Shown in pieces: positions 8,374 through 15,185 of a stretch of DNA of 64,000 nucleotides. The stretch comes from Saprospiraceae bacterium (GTDB taxonomy: Bacteria > Bacteroidota > Bacteroidia > Chitinophagales > Saprospiraceae). Positions within the stretch are counted from its first letter, which is position 1, and each line of letters starts with the position of its first letter. The stretch covers positions 131,108-195,107 of the forward strand of contig JADKKF010000009.1 in the NCBI GenBank assembly GCA_016720635.1. The letters run 5' to 3'. Both the position numbers and the translations under genes were made by a program. A model generated the notes under the pieces. The model was not told the origin of the DNA. It was given only the letters and a program-made list of their open reading frames with translations, and ran no database searches.

Positions 8374-9297
8374 ATGGCAATGACAAGAGATCACATCATA
8401 AAAGAGATAAAAAAGCATTTCAACAAATCCAGCAATGGATTTTTAACACAATTGGATTTCATCGCAAAGACCAATATATCTAAGGGTACTATTCGTTATC
8501 ACTTTGGATCTTGGAACGAAGCATTGGAAGCCGCTGATGTAGATGATCCTGAGTTAAAATCAGTTAGGGCCAATGGTAACATTGAAGTGTCTGATGCAGA
8601 GCTATTGAACGATTTGTATTTGCTCTTTCAAGAGACAAAAAAAGAACCCAACGAATACCTGATAAAGACACGATGTCGATTTCCATCGAGGATATATAAG
8701 CGCAAATGGGGCACGATTAATACCGCCTTTTTGGAGGCTCAAAAATTGCACTCTGCTGAAAAATCTGTCGAACAATTATTAGAAAATACAAATGTGCAAA
8801 TTTCAAAATCTTTAGAAACAATTAGTACACTTGAAACAAATCCTATGAATCAAATCAAAACCACAAGCACTAACGGAAAAGTAGCAACAAGTAACCCTGA
8901 AGCTAAAAACATCGCTGCTCCATCATATATGCATGCTGGTTCGCGAAATAAAATAATTTTTGGTGAACCCATCCATTTTAGAGGTGTAACTTATGGCCCA
9001 ACCAATGAACAAGGCGTTTTATCGCTCTTTAGCATGGTGAGCGCAGAGCTGGGGTATAATATCGAGCGGATCCAAAATGTTTTTCCCAAGGGTGAAGCCA
9101 AGAGATGCTTTGATAGAGAGAATAATTGGTGGGAGCATGTTCGCATTGAATTTTTATACAAAAGTAGTGAGTTCTATACCCGTGGATATGATATGCAAGG
9201 ATGCGATTTGGTCGTGTGTTGGATCCACGATTGGGATGCATGTCCCATCGAGATTTTCGACTTATCAGCTTATGTAAAGCAAGTTCAGCAAGGTTAA
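8374..9297 (+). CDS. DNA-binding-like protein with homing-endonuclease-associated repeats
   Basis: 307 residues, no signal peptide. Residues 1-120 contain two copies of a helix-turn-helix-like repeat often linked to homing endonucleases: TIRYHFGSWNEALEAA near 37-55 and RIYKRKWGTINTAFLEA near 104-122. A polar linker of about 60 residues follows. The C-terminal domain (from about 190: NKIIFGEPIHFRGVTYGPTN) contains RIEFLYKSSEF and GCDLVVCWIHDWDACP. An acidic/DxxV pattern of this kind occurs in restriction-endonuclease-like folds, but I cannot identify a complete catalytic triad. A DNA-recognition or nuclease role is inference. It is monocistronic, followed by a convergent operon. Confidence 0.6.
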   Translation: MAMTRDHIIKEIKKHFNKSSNGFLTQLDFIAKTNISKGTIRYHFGSWNEALEAADVDDPELKSVRANGNIEVSDAELLNDLYLLFQETKKEPNEYLIKTRCRFPSRIYKRKWGTINTAFLEAQKLHSAEKSVEQLLENTNVQISKSLETISTLETNPMNQIKTTSTNGKVATSNPEAKNIAAPSYMHAGSRNKIIFGEPIHFRGVTYGPTNEQGVLSLFSMVSAELGYNIERIQNVFPKGEAKRCFDRENNWWEHVRIEFLYKSSEFYTRGYDMQGCDLVVCWIHDWDACPIEIFDLSAYVKQVQQG

Positions 9298-9317
9298 ATT
9301 TCGTATTTCGAAAAAAT

Positions 9318-9345
9318 AAAAAAGGGTCGCTTAAGGCAACCCTTT
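9318..9345 (-). terminator. Rho-independent terminator of the sigma/anti-sigma/Spy-like operon
   Basis: Reading the minus strand, GGGTTGC (9342-9336) pairs with GCGACCC (9330-9324), with one G.U pair that would be a C-A mismatch on the plus strand, then a U-rich tract. This orients the element to the leftward operon. Confidence 0.75.
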
Positions 9346-9377
9346 AATCCAATATAGTTAATTCATTACTACCGCAC

Positions 9378-9827
9378 TTACTGCATATTTCTGCGCTCTT
9401 TCATCCTATTGCCTACTTGTTGCAATAGTTTTTCTTTAAACTGTCTTTCTGCCAAAGGCAATTTTACCAATTTGTTGGCAGGCAATACTTTGCGCAACTG
9501 AAAGTAAGTGTTTTTCCTTAGATCCATTTCTCTTTGACCATTTTCAATCCAAGATTTGATGGCCTGATCTGCTTCAGATTCTGACATCGATGGGATGTCT
9601 TCACGAAGATCACGCATGGCTCTTTTGAGCTCTTGCTCCTTGTTCATATGCTCATTGTAGATTCCCCAAAATTTTTGTGATTCTTCGGGTGTTAAATCGA
9701 GTTTTTGGGTAATGAAAGCTACTCTCTGTGCTTCCAATTTTTCCTTTCTTTTTTCATTCATTCTATTATTCTGACCTGTAGCACATAGCGACATAGTCAC
9801 GAAAACTAACAACATAAACTTTTTCAT
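9378..9827 (-). CDS. Periplasmic Spy/CpxP-like (LTxxQ-type) protein
   Basis: 149 residues with a signal peptide (MKKFMLLVFVTMSLCATGQ) and an all-helical, highly charged mature part. LDLTPEESQKFWGIYNEHMNKE near residues 43-64 is the Bacteroidota variant of the LTxxQ-like motif found in Spy, CpxP and heavy-metal sensor proteins, which bind unfolded proteins or damp envelope-stress signalling. It is the last gene of a leftward operon behind an ECF sigma factor and its probable membrane anti-sigma factor, so it may be an output or modulator of an envelope-stress response (inference). Confidence 0.75.
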   Translation of the reverse strand: MKKFMLLVFVTMSLCATGQNNRMNEKRKEKLEAQRVAFITQKLDLTPEESQKFWGIYNEHMNKEQELKRAMRDLREDIPSMSESEADQAIKSWIENGQREMDLRKNTYFQLRKVLPANKLVKLPLAERQFKEKLLQQVGNRMKERRNMQ

Positions 9828-9856
9828 AATTGCACTTTTAAATAAATTATTATTAA

Positions 9857-10282
9857 TTATAAATCAATGAGACTTTCTGGTTCTATCTGATCTAAATCCA
9901 ACTCTTCTATAACGGCTCCGTCCAACTCGACGTCATCTTCCTCAACATTCCATGAATACAAAGTTTCATAATCCACTTCATCGATCCTGTCTAGCAAATA
10001 ATTCTTTATCACCGTTTCATTCTTAACCATTGCATTTTCCCGATTGGATGATTCCATTTTCATATAGAGGTATCCACTGCAGATCAACAAAGTCACAGAT
10101 GCGGCAATGGACATCAGATTAAATCTGGTATTTTTAACCACGCGGATGTTGGCTTTTGGTGGTGCTAATTTGTTCAATACTTCCTTTTCCAATCCTTCAA
10201 AATATCCCACTGGTGTCTTGAACGGGTTTTTATTGATTCCTTTCAAGAATTCTAAATTTTCATTCTTATCTAAGTTTTTCAT
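9857..10282 (-). CDS. Probable membrane anti-sigma factor
   Basis: 141 residues from ATG 10282 (an in-frame TTG lies two codons earlier). The N-terminal cytoplasmic part contains NPFKTPVGYFEGLE, a motif typical of Bacteroidota proteins encoded after ECF sigma factors. A single transmembrane helix follows around residues 53-74 (LMSIAASVTLLICSGYLYM). The rest is a very acidic periplasmic tail ending in DLDQIEPESLIDL. It starts nine bases after the sigma factor stop. No zinc-binding anti-sigma motif is visible, so the role rests on context and topology. Confidence 0.65.
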   Translation of the reverse strand: MKNLDKNENLEFLKGINKNPFKTPVGYFEGLEKEVLNKLAPPKANIRVVKNTRFNLMSIAASVTLLICSGYLYMKMESSNRENAMVKNETVIKNYLLDRIDEVDYETLYSWNVEEDDVELDGAVIEELDLDQIEPESLIDL

Positions 10283-10291
10283 ATTCAAACA

Positions 10292-10843
10292 TTAATCATT
10301 AACTTTAAAAAATTGCTCAACCTTAGCCACAGCGTGGTGATATGAAGCTTTCAATGCACCTTCGCTCGTTCCCAAAATTTCAGAAATTTCCTTGTATGAA
10401 AGTTCATCATAATACCTCATCTGAAAAACCAATTTTTGTCTCTCTGGTAGCTCTAACAATGCCTTTGCCAACTTAATCTCCGCTTGTCCCCCTTCGAAAA
10501 AAGGGTCTGCTTTTAAGGAACCCACCAAACCCAAATCAGGATTGTCTATGGTCTCCGTTTTCTTTCTTTTTTTCTGTTCTATAAAGGTCAAAGTTTCATT
10601 CGTCGCAATCCTATACAACCAAGTAAATAATTGACTATTACCTTCGAAGCCCTCTATTCCACGAAAAACTTTTATGAAGGTATTTTGTAGAATATCGTCC
10701 GCATCATCATGGGATAAAACCATCCTTCGAATGAGATAATAAAGCCTTTCTTTATACTTGCCAACCAATAACCTAAACCCGCGTTCGGACTCAGTAATAT
10801 TTTTGATGATGGATAAAATCTCATGATCTTCTAAATGGCTCAT
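10292..10843 (-). CDS. ECF RNA polymerase sigma factor
   Basis: 183 residues. Region 2 carries DADDILQNTFIKVFRGIEGFEGNSQ-type sequence with the core-binding LYRIATNETL helix. Region 4 has LPERQKLVFQMRYYDELSYKEISEILGTSEGALKASYHHA, the DNA-binding helix-turn-helix. It is the first gene of a leftward operon with a membrane protein and a Spy-like protein, the usual order sigma, anti-sigma, periplasmic partner. No good TAnnTTTG box is seen immediately upstream, consistent with possible autoregulation by its own promoter type. Confidence 0.9.
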   Translation of the reverse strand: MSHLEDHEILSIIKNITESERGFRLLVGKYKERLYYLIRRMVLSHDDADDILQNTFIKVFRGIEGFEGNSQLFTWLYRIATNETLTFIEQKKRKKTETIDNPDLGLVGSLKADPFFEGGQAEIKLAKALLELPERQKLVFQMRYYDELSYKEISEILGTSEGALKASYHHAVAKVEQFFKVND

Positions 10844-10942
10844 ATTAGCTTCTCAATTACATTCTATGACTCAAATTAATGTCCATGGTTTAATCAAATT
10901 TCTTTTTTAGTAAAATTATTTTACAAATTAGAAAATAATAAT

Positions 10943-10950
10943 TAACTTTG
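10943..10950 (+). promoter_or_regulatory. -7 box of the L31 gene
   Basis: TAACTTTG is a perfect TAnnTTTG. The start codon at 11020 leaves an untranslated leader of about 60-65 bases, long enough for post-transcriptional control. Confidence 0.5.
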
Positions 10951-11019
10951 CACCTCCAAAGCCAAAATTGGTAAGACCTAGGCTTTTACTAAATGTAATA
11001 TGAATTAAAAATTTAAGAA

Positions 11020-11277
11020 ATGAAAAAGGATATTCACCCACAAAGTTATAGATTAGTTGTATTCAAAGATTTATCATGCGATGAATCCTTTTTAACGAAG
11101 TCTTGTTGCAATACTAGAGACACCGTTATTTGGGAAGATGGCAAAGAGTATCCATTGGTAAAATTAGAAATATCGGCTAAATCTCACCCTTTCTTCACTG
11201 GTAAGATGAAATTTGTTGATACTGCGGGTAGAATTGACAAATTCAACAAAAAATTTGCTAAGTTCTCAAAGAATTAA
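11020..11277 (+). CDS. rpmE2: 50S ribosomal protein L31 type B
   Basis: 85 residues, the usual size of the type B form. MKKDIHPQSYRLVVFKD, DTVIWEDGKEYPLVKLEISAKSHPFFTGK and a basic C-terminus are diagnostic. Cysteines are present (SCDE, SCCNT), but the four-Cys zinc ribbon pattern of type A L31 is not. Monocistronic, with its own promoter and terminator. Confidence 0.95.
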   Translation: MKKDIHPQSYRLVVFKDLSCDESFLTKSCCNTRDTVIWEDGKEYPLVKLEISAKSHPFFTGKMKFVDTAGRIDKFNKKFAKFSKN

Positions 11278-11301
11278 TATTCGATTAAAGAGTATATTTG
11301 A

Positions 11302-11327
11302 GCCTCGATTTTATCGGGGCTTTTTTA
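11302..11327 (+). terminator. Rho-independent terminator of rpmE2
   Basis: GCCTCGAT (11302-11309) pairs with ATCGGGGC (11313-11320) with one T.G pair, then six T. Confidence 0.85.
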
Positions 11328-11340
11328 TTTATCCTTGTGT

Positions 11341-12504
11341 ATGAAAACAATATTATTCGACGATGGTAGATGGCACGATTTGTTGCCTCTCACTGCTACT
11401 AGGCCCGTTTCTTACTTGCGTTGTGGAATCCTTACCATTCATGAAAAATGGGAGCTCGCATTAAATACTCAAATAGGGCACCTCACCCAAGAATATCTTG
11501 CCCCAAAATTTCCAACTCCGCCCTCAAGCATTTATAAAGCCATCAATGGAGGCGTATTTCCAAGTTCAGACCTTTGCGCAGCTATCAATGCGCTTCAAGA
11601 TCCAGGTCAGTGCCTCATGCACGGAGATACAATCATTGCCGCTGTAATAACAGAATCAGAACTTCATCATACTTGGGAATTGAAGGAAAAAATCAACTTT
11701 CAAGGGCCGCTCCTAGAGATAAAAAACCTTTGGAATATATTCAAGCTGAACGCTGTGGCGATTCAAGCTGATTTCGAAGCCATCACCCATGGTCGAGAGT
11801 CCGCACCTCTATCACCAACCAATGGCAAGATAGGTAGCCATCCGATATTTTTGGAAGAAGGTGCAAAAGTTGAATATTGCAATTTTAACACCACGCAAGG
11901 ACCCATTTATATTGGAAAAGACGCCGAGATCATGGAAGGGGGAAATTTTAGAGGTCCTATCGCTTTTTGCGAACATTCCATTACTAAATTGGCTACCAAA
12001 ATCTATGGTGCTACAACCATAGGCCCAGGGTGTAGAGCTGGCGGAGAACTAAACAATGCTGTCATGATGGCCAATAGCAACAAGGGCCATGACGGATTCC
12101 TTGGCAATAGTGTTATAGGAGAATGGTGCAATATAGGTGCCGACACCAATAATAGCAACCTAAAGAACAATTATGACATGGTCAAACTTTGGAATTATCC
12201 GAGTCAAAAATTTGTCAATACAGGGGAGCAATTTTGTGGCCTATTTATGGCGGATCATAGCAAGTGTGCCATCAATACGATGTTCAATACAGGTACGGTC
12301 GTTGGCGTGTCATGTAATATTTTTGGTGATGGATTTCCACGCAATTATATACCACATTTTAGTTGGGGGGGAGCTGGGGGCTTTACTGATTATAAGTTGG
12401 ATAAAGCTCTTGAGTCGATGGATCGCGTATTAGAGCGCAGGGGGCAAAAATTATCCGAGGTAGATAAATCTATTTTTGAAAAAATCTATGCCGAATCTCG
12501 GTGA
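11341..12504 (+). CDS. GlmU-like sugar nucleotidyltransferase / left-handed beta-helix protein
   Basis: 387 residues from ATG 11341; an in-frame TTG two codons earlier lies inside the terminator tail and is less likely. The N-terminal half starts MKTILFDDGRWHDLLPLTATRPVSYLRCGILT, typical of the Bacteroidota group related to GlmU whose pyrophosphorylase half lacks the canonical GxGTRM loop. The C-terminal half is a hexapeptide-repeat left-handed beta-helix (YIGKDAEIMEG, YGATTIGPGCRAGGE, GEWCNIGADTNNSN). It is probably involved in activating a sugar phosphate for cell-wall or glycan synthesis, but the substrate is uncertain and activity may differ from GlmU. Confidence 0.8.
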   Translation: MKTILFDDGRWHDLLPLTATRPVSYLRCGILTIHEKWELALNTQIGHLTQEYLAPKFPTPPSSIYKAINGGVFPSSDLCAAINALQDPGQCLMHGDTIIAAVITESELHHTWELKEKINFQGPLLEIKNLWNIFKLNAVAIQADFEAITHGRESAPLSPTNGKIGSHPIFLEEGAKVEYCNFNTTQGPIYIGKDAEIMEGGNFRGPIAFCEHSITKLATKIYGATTIGPGCRAGGELNNAVMMANSNKGHDGFLGNSVIGEWCNIGADTNNSNLKNNYDMVKLWNYPSQKFVNTGEQFCGLFMADHSKCAINTMFNTGTVVGVSCNIFGDGFPRNYIPHFSWGGAGGFTDYKLDKALESMDRVLERRGQKLSEVDKSIFEKIYAESR

Positions 12505-12576
12505 TAGGGGTGTTGGTAGCAAGGCGTATCGAATGCGCCGAAAGACTTTGTGTCAATTAAAACCAAATCACCTGTT

Positions 12577-12668
12577 CGTATCATAATTGAATCTAAACGT
12601 ATCATATCGTATCATATTTTACGTGCAATTCCAAAGCCTAATCGTATCTTTGCGTATCAAAACGTATC
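12577..12668 (+). promoter_or_regulatory. CGTATC iteron array overlapping the fic promoter
   Basis: Six CGTATC hexamers lie at 12577, 12598, 12608, 12643, 12653 and 12663, several extended as CGTATCATA or CGTATCAAAA. A seventh is at 12525. Centre-to-centre spacings include 10 bases (three pairs), about one helical turn. TATCTTTG at 12645-12652, a perfect -7 box, lies between the fifth and sixth copies and 19 bases before the fic ATG. The layout looks like a cooperative operator, possibly autoregulated by the winged-helix domain of Fic (inference). Confidence 0.65.
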
Positions 12669-12671
12669 ACA

Positions 12672-13712
12672 ATGGATAACGAAGTATATAATTTTAAACT
12701 AGATATTGACTGGAAGCTGATTAACTTAATCAGTGAAATAGACCGCTTTGATGCAAATTGGACAGCAATTGAGCGAAAAGAAGGACAAAGCCTCAAAGAG
12801 TTAAAAAGTATCGCCACAGTGCGAAGCGTAGGAGCTTCAAACCGAATTGAAGGCAACAAAATGAGTGATGAAGAAGTAGATGTTCTACTTCAAAAAATTG
12901 ATATAACAAAACTCACAGACAGAGATTCGCAAGAAGTAGTCGGTTATTTTGAAGTATTGGACTTGATTTCGGAATCTTACGAAAAAATCAATCTTACTGA
13001 AAGCCATATCAAAAGTTTACACAATAGTTTGATGAAATATAGTGTCAAAGACCAATGGCATAAAGGCAATTATAAGGCGCATAGTAATGCAGTTGAAGCC
13101 TCATTTCCTGATGGTACAAGACAAATAATTTTTCAAACAACTGAAGCCGGGGTTGCTACCGAAGATGCCATAAGAGAATTAGTAAATTGGTATAATACCG
13201 AAACAGTGGTACACCCTTTAATCAAAATAGCATCTTTTGTTTATGATTTTTTAAGCGTTCATCCTTTTCAAGACGGAAATGGACGGTTAAGTCGTTTGAT
13301 TTCAACGCTATTATTAATTAAAAACGGATATAAATGGATACAATACGTGAGTTTTGAACACGAAATAGAAAACCGTAAAAACGAATATTATAAGGTACTT
13401 AGAGGTTGTCAGGCACAGCGCCCTAATGAAGATGTAACCATTTGGATACAGTTCTTTTTGAATTGCTTGTCAAATATCCAATCACAACTTTTGATGAAAC
13501 TTCAAAAAAGCGGTATGGAAACACAGCTTTCGCCCAAAGAAAAATCAATTTATACGATTATTCAAAACCGTCCGAACATTCAGTCGGGAGAAATTTCTGA
13601 GAAACTGGCGATACCATTACCTACTGTAAAACGTATTCTGTCGAATTTGATTAATAAAGGATTGATTGAAAAAGATGGAAGTGGACGAAATGTGAGCTAC
13701 ACGATACAATAG
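12672..13712 (+). CDS. Fic family AMP-transferase with inhibitory motif and C-terminal winged helix
   Basis: 346 residues. The Fic core motif HPFQDGNGRLSR starts at His197, complete with catalytic His, the phosphate-binding loop and the second Arg. An N-terminal inhibitory motif SNRIEG (Ser56 to Gly61, pattern S/TxxxE G/N) identifies a self-inhibited class II Fic; Glu60 should block ATP binding until displaced. The last 65 residues (SPKEKSIYTIIQNRPNIQSG, LPTVKRILSNLINKGLIEK) form a winged helix. It likely AMPylates a protein target; the target is unknown. The gene is isolated and behind the CGTATC array. Confidence 0.92.
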   Translation: MDNEVYNFKLDIDWKLINLISEIDRFDANWTAIERKEGQSLKELKSIATVRSVGASNRIEGNKMSDEEVDVLLQKIDITKLTDRDSQEVVGYFEVLDLISESYEKINLTESHIKSLHNSLMKYSVKDQWHKGNYKAHSNAVEASFPDGTRQIIFQTTEAGVATEDAIRELVNWYNTETVVHPLIKIASFVYDFLSVHPFQDGNGRLSRLISTLLLIKNGYKWIQYVSFEHEIENRKNEYYKVLRGCQAQRPNEDVTIWIQFFLNCLSNIQSQLLMKLQKSGMETQLSPKEKSIYTIIQNRPNIQSGEISEKLAIPLPTVKRILSNLINKGLIEKDGSGRNVSYTIQ

Positions 13713-13907
13713 ATACATTAAACTTAACAAAAAGTGACAAAAAAAATATAAATCGCCTGGCTTCAATCACGGATTTTTCATCAGACGTGATCCAATGCAA
13801 AATTTGAGTTTTGGGCTCGTAATAGATATGATTAAGAATATGTTTATTTCTAGTTTGAAAACACCATCACCGCAAGGCCCAAACCATTGTGAATGCCCTA
13901 GTATAAC

Positions 13908-13938
13908 AAAAAATAAGCCAACCTGAGACCAGGTTGGC
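13908..13938 (-). terminator. Leftward terminator with no annotated gene upstream
   Basis: Perfect 8-pair stem GCCAACCT (13917-13924)/AGGTTGGC (13931-13938), with a U-rich tract only on the minus strand (TTATTTTTTG). It lies about 60 bases downstream of a sigma-54-like promoter on the same strand, so it may end a short RNA. Confidence 0.65.
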
Positions 13939-13983
13939 CACTCACAAAAATCATTATTCACACATTATTTAACCTAAACTATC
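13908..13983 (-). ncRNA. Candidate small RNA of about 75 nt from a sigma-54-like promoter
   Basis: Bounded by the -24/-12 element at 13993-14008 and by the terminator at 13908-13938, both on the minus strand. The interval has no convincing ORF: an ATG at 13961 would read through the terminator hairpin. The predicted transcript is an AU-rich 5' region of about 40 nt and the terminator stem-loop. The transcription start is estimated from the usual distance to the -12 box. Confidence 0.4.
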
Positions 13984-13992
13984 TAGGTAAAT

Positions 13993-14008
13993 TGCAAATA
14001 CTGTGCCA
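13993..14008 (-). promoter_or_regulatory. rpoN-dependent promoter: Sigma-54 (RpoN)-type -24/-12 promoter
   Basis: On the minus strand TGGCAC (14008-14003), five bases, then TTGCA (13997-13993): an exact match to TGGCAC-N5-TTGCW. It was the only full match I found by eye in an intergenic region. No sigma-54 activator gene is nearby. Confidence 0.5.
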
Positions 14009-14122
14009 AAAATTATATTTTGTTCATAATAATTTTAAATAGTATATATTAATTCCGTACAATATTTGCTGCATTGATATAGACGGATTTATACATTTTA
14101 ATTCTTACCAATTGTACAATGT

Positions 14123-14230
14123 GCACAAGGGGTGGTAGTGATGGTCTGGGTACAGACCAGTCTCGACAGATATGTATGTCGAGACCGAAACGAAGTGAAG
14201 TCACGAACGACCCGACCCGTAGGGTTGTGC
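14123..14230 (+). repeat. Cloverleaf-like structured element, copy B
   Basis: Outer stem GCACAA (14123-14128)/TTGTGC (14225-14230). Hairpin I GGTCTG-GGTA-CAGACC (14143-14158). Hairpin II GTCTCGACA (14160-14168)/TGTCGAGAC (14177-14185). Hairpin III ACCC-GTA-GGGT (14215-14225). The core carries CGAAACGAAGTGAAGTCACG then AACGACCCG. It lies upstream of, but outside, the fabG promoter. Confidence 0.8.
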
Positions 14231-14263
14231 CATAATAATTGATAAGGTATTTCTTAATCAAGT

Positions 14264-14292
14264 TTTGAAATATCAATTTTTTGCTATCTTCG
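14264..14292 (+). promoter_or_regulatory. Promoter of fabG
   Basis: TTTG at 14264-14267 and TATCTTCG at 14285-14292 (seven of eight to TAnnTTTG), spaced by 17 bases; ATG 14 bases downstream. Confidence 0.5.
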
Positions 14293-14305
14293 TAAAAAAT
14301 ATAAT

Positions 14306-15049
14306 ATGGAATTGGAAGGCAAGTGCGCGTTAATAACAGGAGGAAGCAGGGGCATTGGGGCTGCTTTGGTGGAAAAATTTGTTGCAGCGGGTTGCGATGT
14401 AGGATTTACCTATCGATCGTCGCAAGAACAAGCTGAGGCATTGGCTAAGTCTTTGAGTGCGGGCGGAAGGAAGGTTAAAGCATATGCTTCCGATGCCAGC
14501 AATTACAATGAAGCAGAGGCCTTGGTTCAGCAGTTTTTGACCGATTTTGGCAAGCTCGATATATTGATTAACAATGCTGGAATCACGAAAGATACGCTGA
14601 TGCTGCGCATGAGTGAGGCGCAATGGGACGATGTAATTCACGTCAATCTCAAGTCGGTTTTCAACCTTACCAAACACGCGATCAAACCCATGATTCGAGC
14701 TCAAAACGGAGTTATCTTGAATATGAGTTCGGTTGTAGGCGTATTTGGCAATGCTGGTCAAGCCAATTATGCTGCCAGTAAAGCGGGTATTATTGGTTTT
14801 ACAAAGTCTATCGCCAAAGAGCTTGGCTCTCGGAATGTACGTTGCAATGCCATCGCTCCTGGATTCATCGAGACGGATATGACGCATCAGTTGGATGAAA
14901 AGACCAAGGAGGGATTCCTTGCCAATATCCCTTTGAAACGCTTGGCAAAGGCCGATGAAGTAGCAGATTTGTGTATATTTCTATCGAGTGATCGCGCCTC
15001 CTATATTACTGGGCAGACGATTAGCATTTGCGGTGGATTGAATATGTGA
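14306..15049 (+). CDS. fabG: 3-oxoacyl-[acyl-carrier-protein] reductase
   Basis: 247 residues, standard for FabG, an SDR enzyme reducing 3-oxoacyl-ACP with NADPH in fatty-acid elongation. TGGSRGIG near residue 12 binds the cofactor; NNAG at 89-92 and the catalytic Tyr155-x3-Lys159 in YAASKAG are intact. IAPGFIETDMT and the C-terminal YITGQTISICGGLNM are typical of FabG rather than general SDRs. Monocistronic, with its own promoter and a shared bidirectional terminator. Confidence 0.93.
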   Translation: MELEGKCALITGGSRGIGAALVEKFVAAGCDVGFTYRSSQEQAEALAKSLSAGGRKVKAYASDASNYNEAEALVQQFLTDFGKLDILINNAGITKDTLMLRMSEAQWDDVIHVNLKSVFNLTKHAIKPMIRAQNGVILNMSSVVGVFGNAGQANYAASKAGIIGFTKSIAKELGSRNVRCNAIAPGFIETDMTHQLDEKTKEGFLANIPLKRLAKADEVADLCIFLSSDRASYITGQTISICGGLNM

Positions 15050-15131
15050 CGAGCGCTATTTCACCCTTCAAACCGAAACAAGAATAATATCGACCTAAAC
15101 TTAATCCTTTCTTCATCAAAGTTCATAAAAC

Positions 15132-15163
15132 AAAAAAGGCTGCCAAAATTGACAGCCTTTTTC
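15132..15163. terminator. Bidirectional terminator between fabG and the haloperoxidase gene
   Basis: AAAAAAGGCTG...CAGCCTTTTT: stem of GGCTG/CAGCC extended by A/T runs, with U-tracts on both strands. A near-copy (17444-17472) lies after the paralogous gene, showing that the terminator was duplicated with it. Confidence 0.8.
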
Positions 15164-15185
15164 TTATTATAAAAGTTTTATAATT

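Noticed and set aside
11371..11391. TGGCAC followed by TTGC in the GlmU-like gene as a sigma-54 promoter
   Set aside because: Spacing is six instead of five bases and it lies inside a coding region near its start.
13767..13961. 64-codon leftward ORF
   Set aside because: It reads through a perfect terminator hairpin, resembles no protein, and lies in non-coding sequence; the promoter/terminator pair suggests a short RNA instead.
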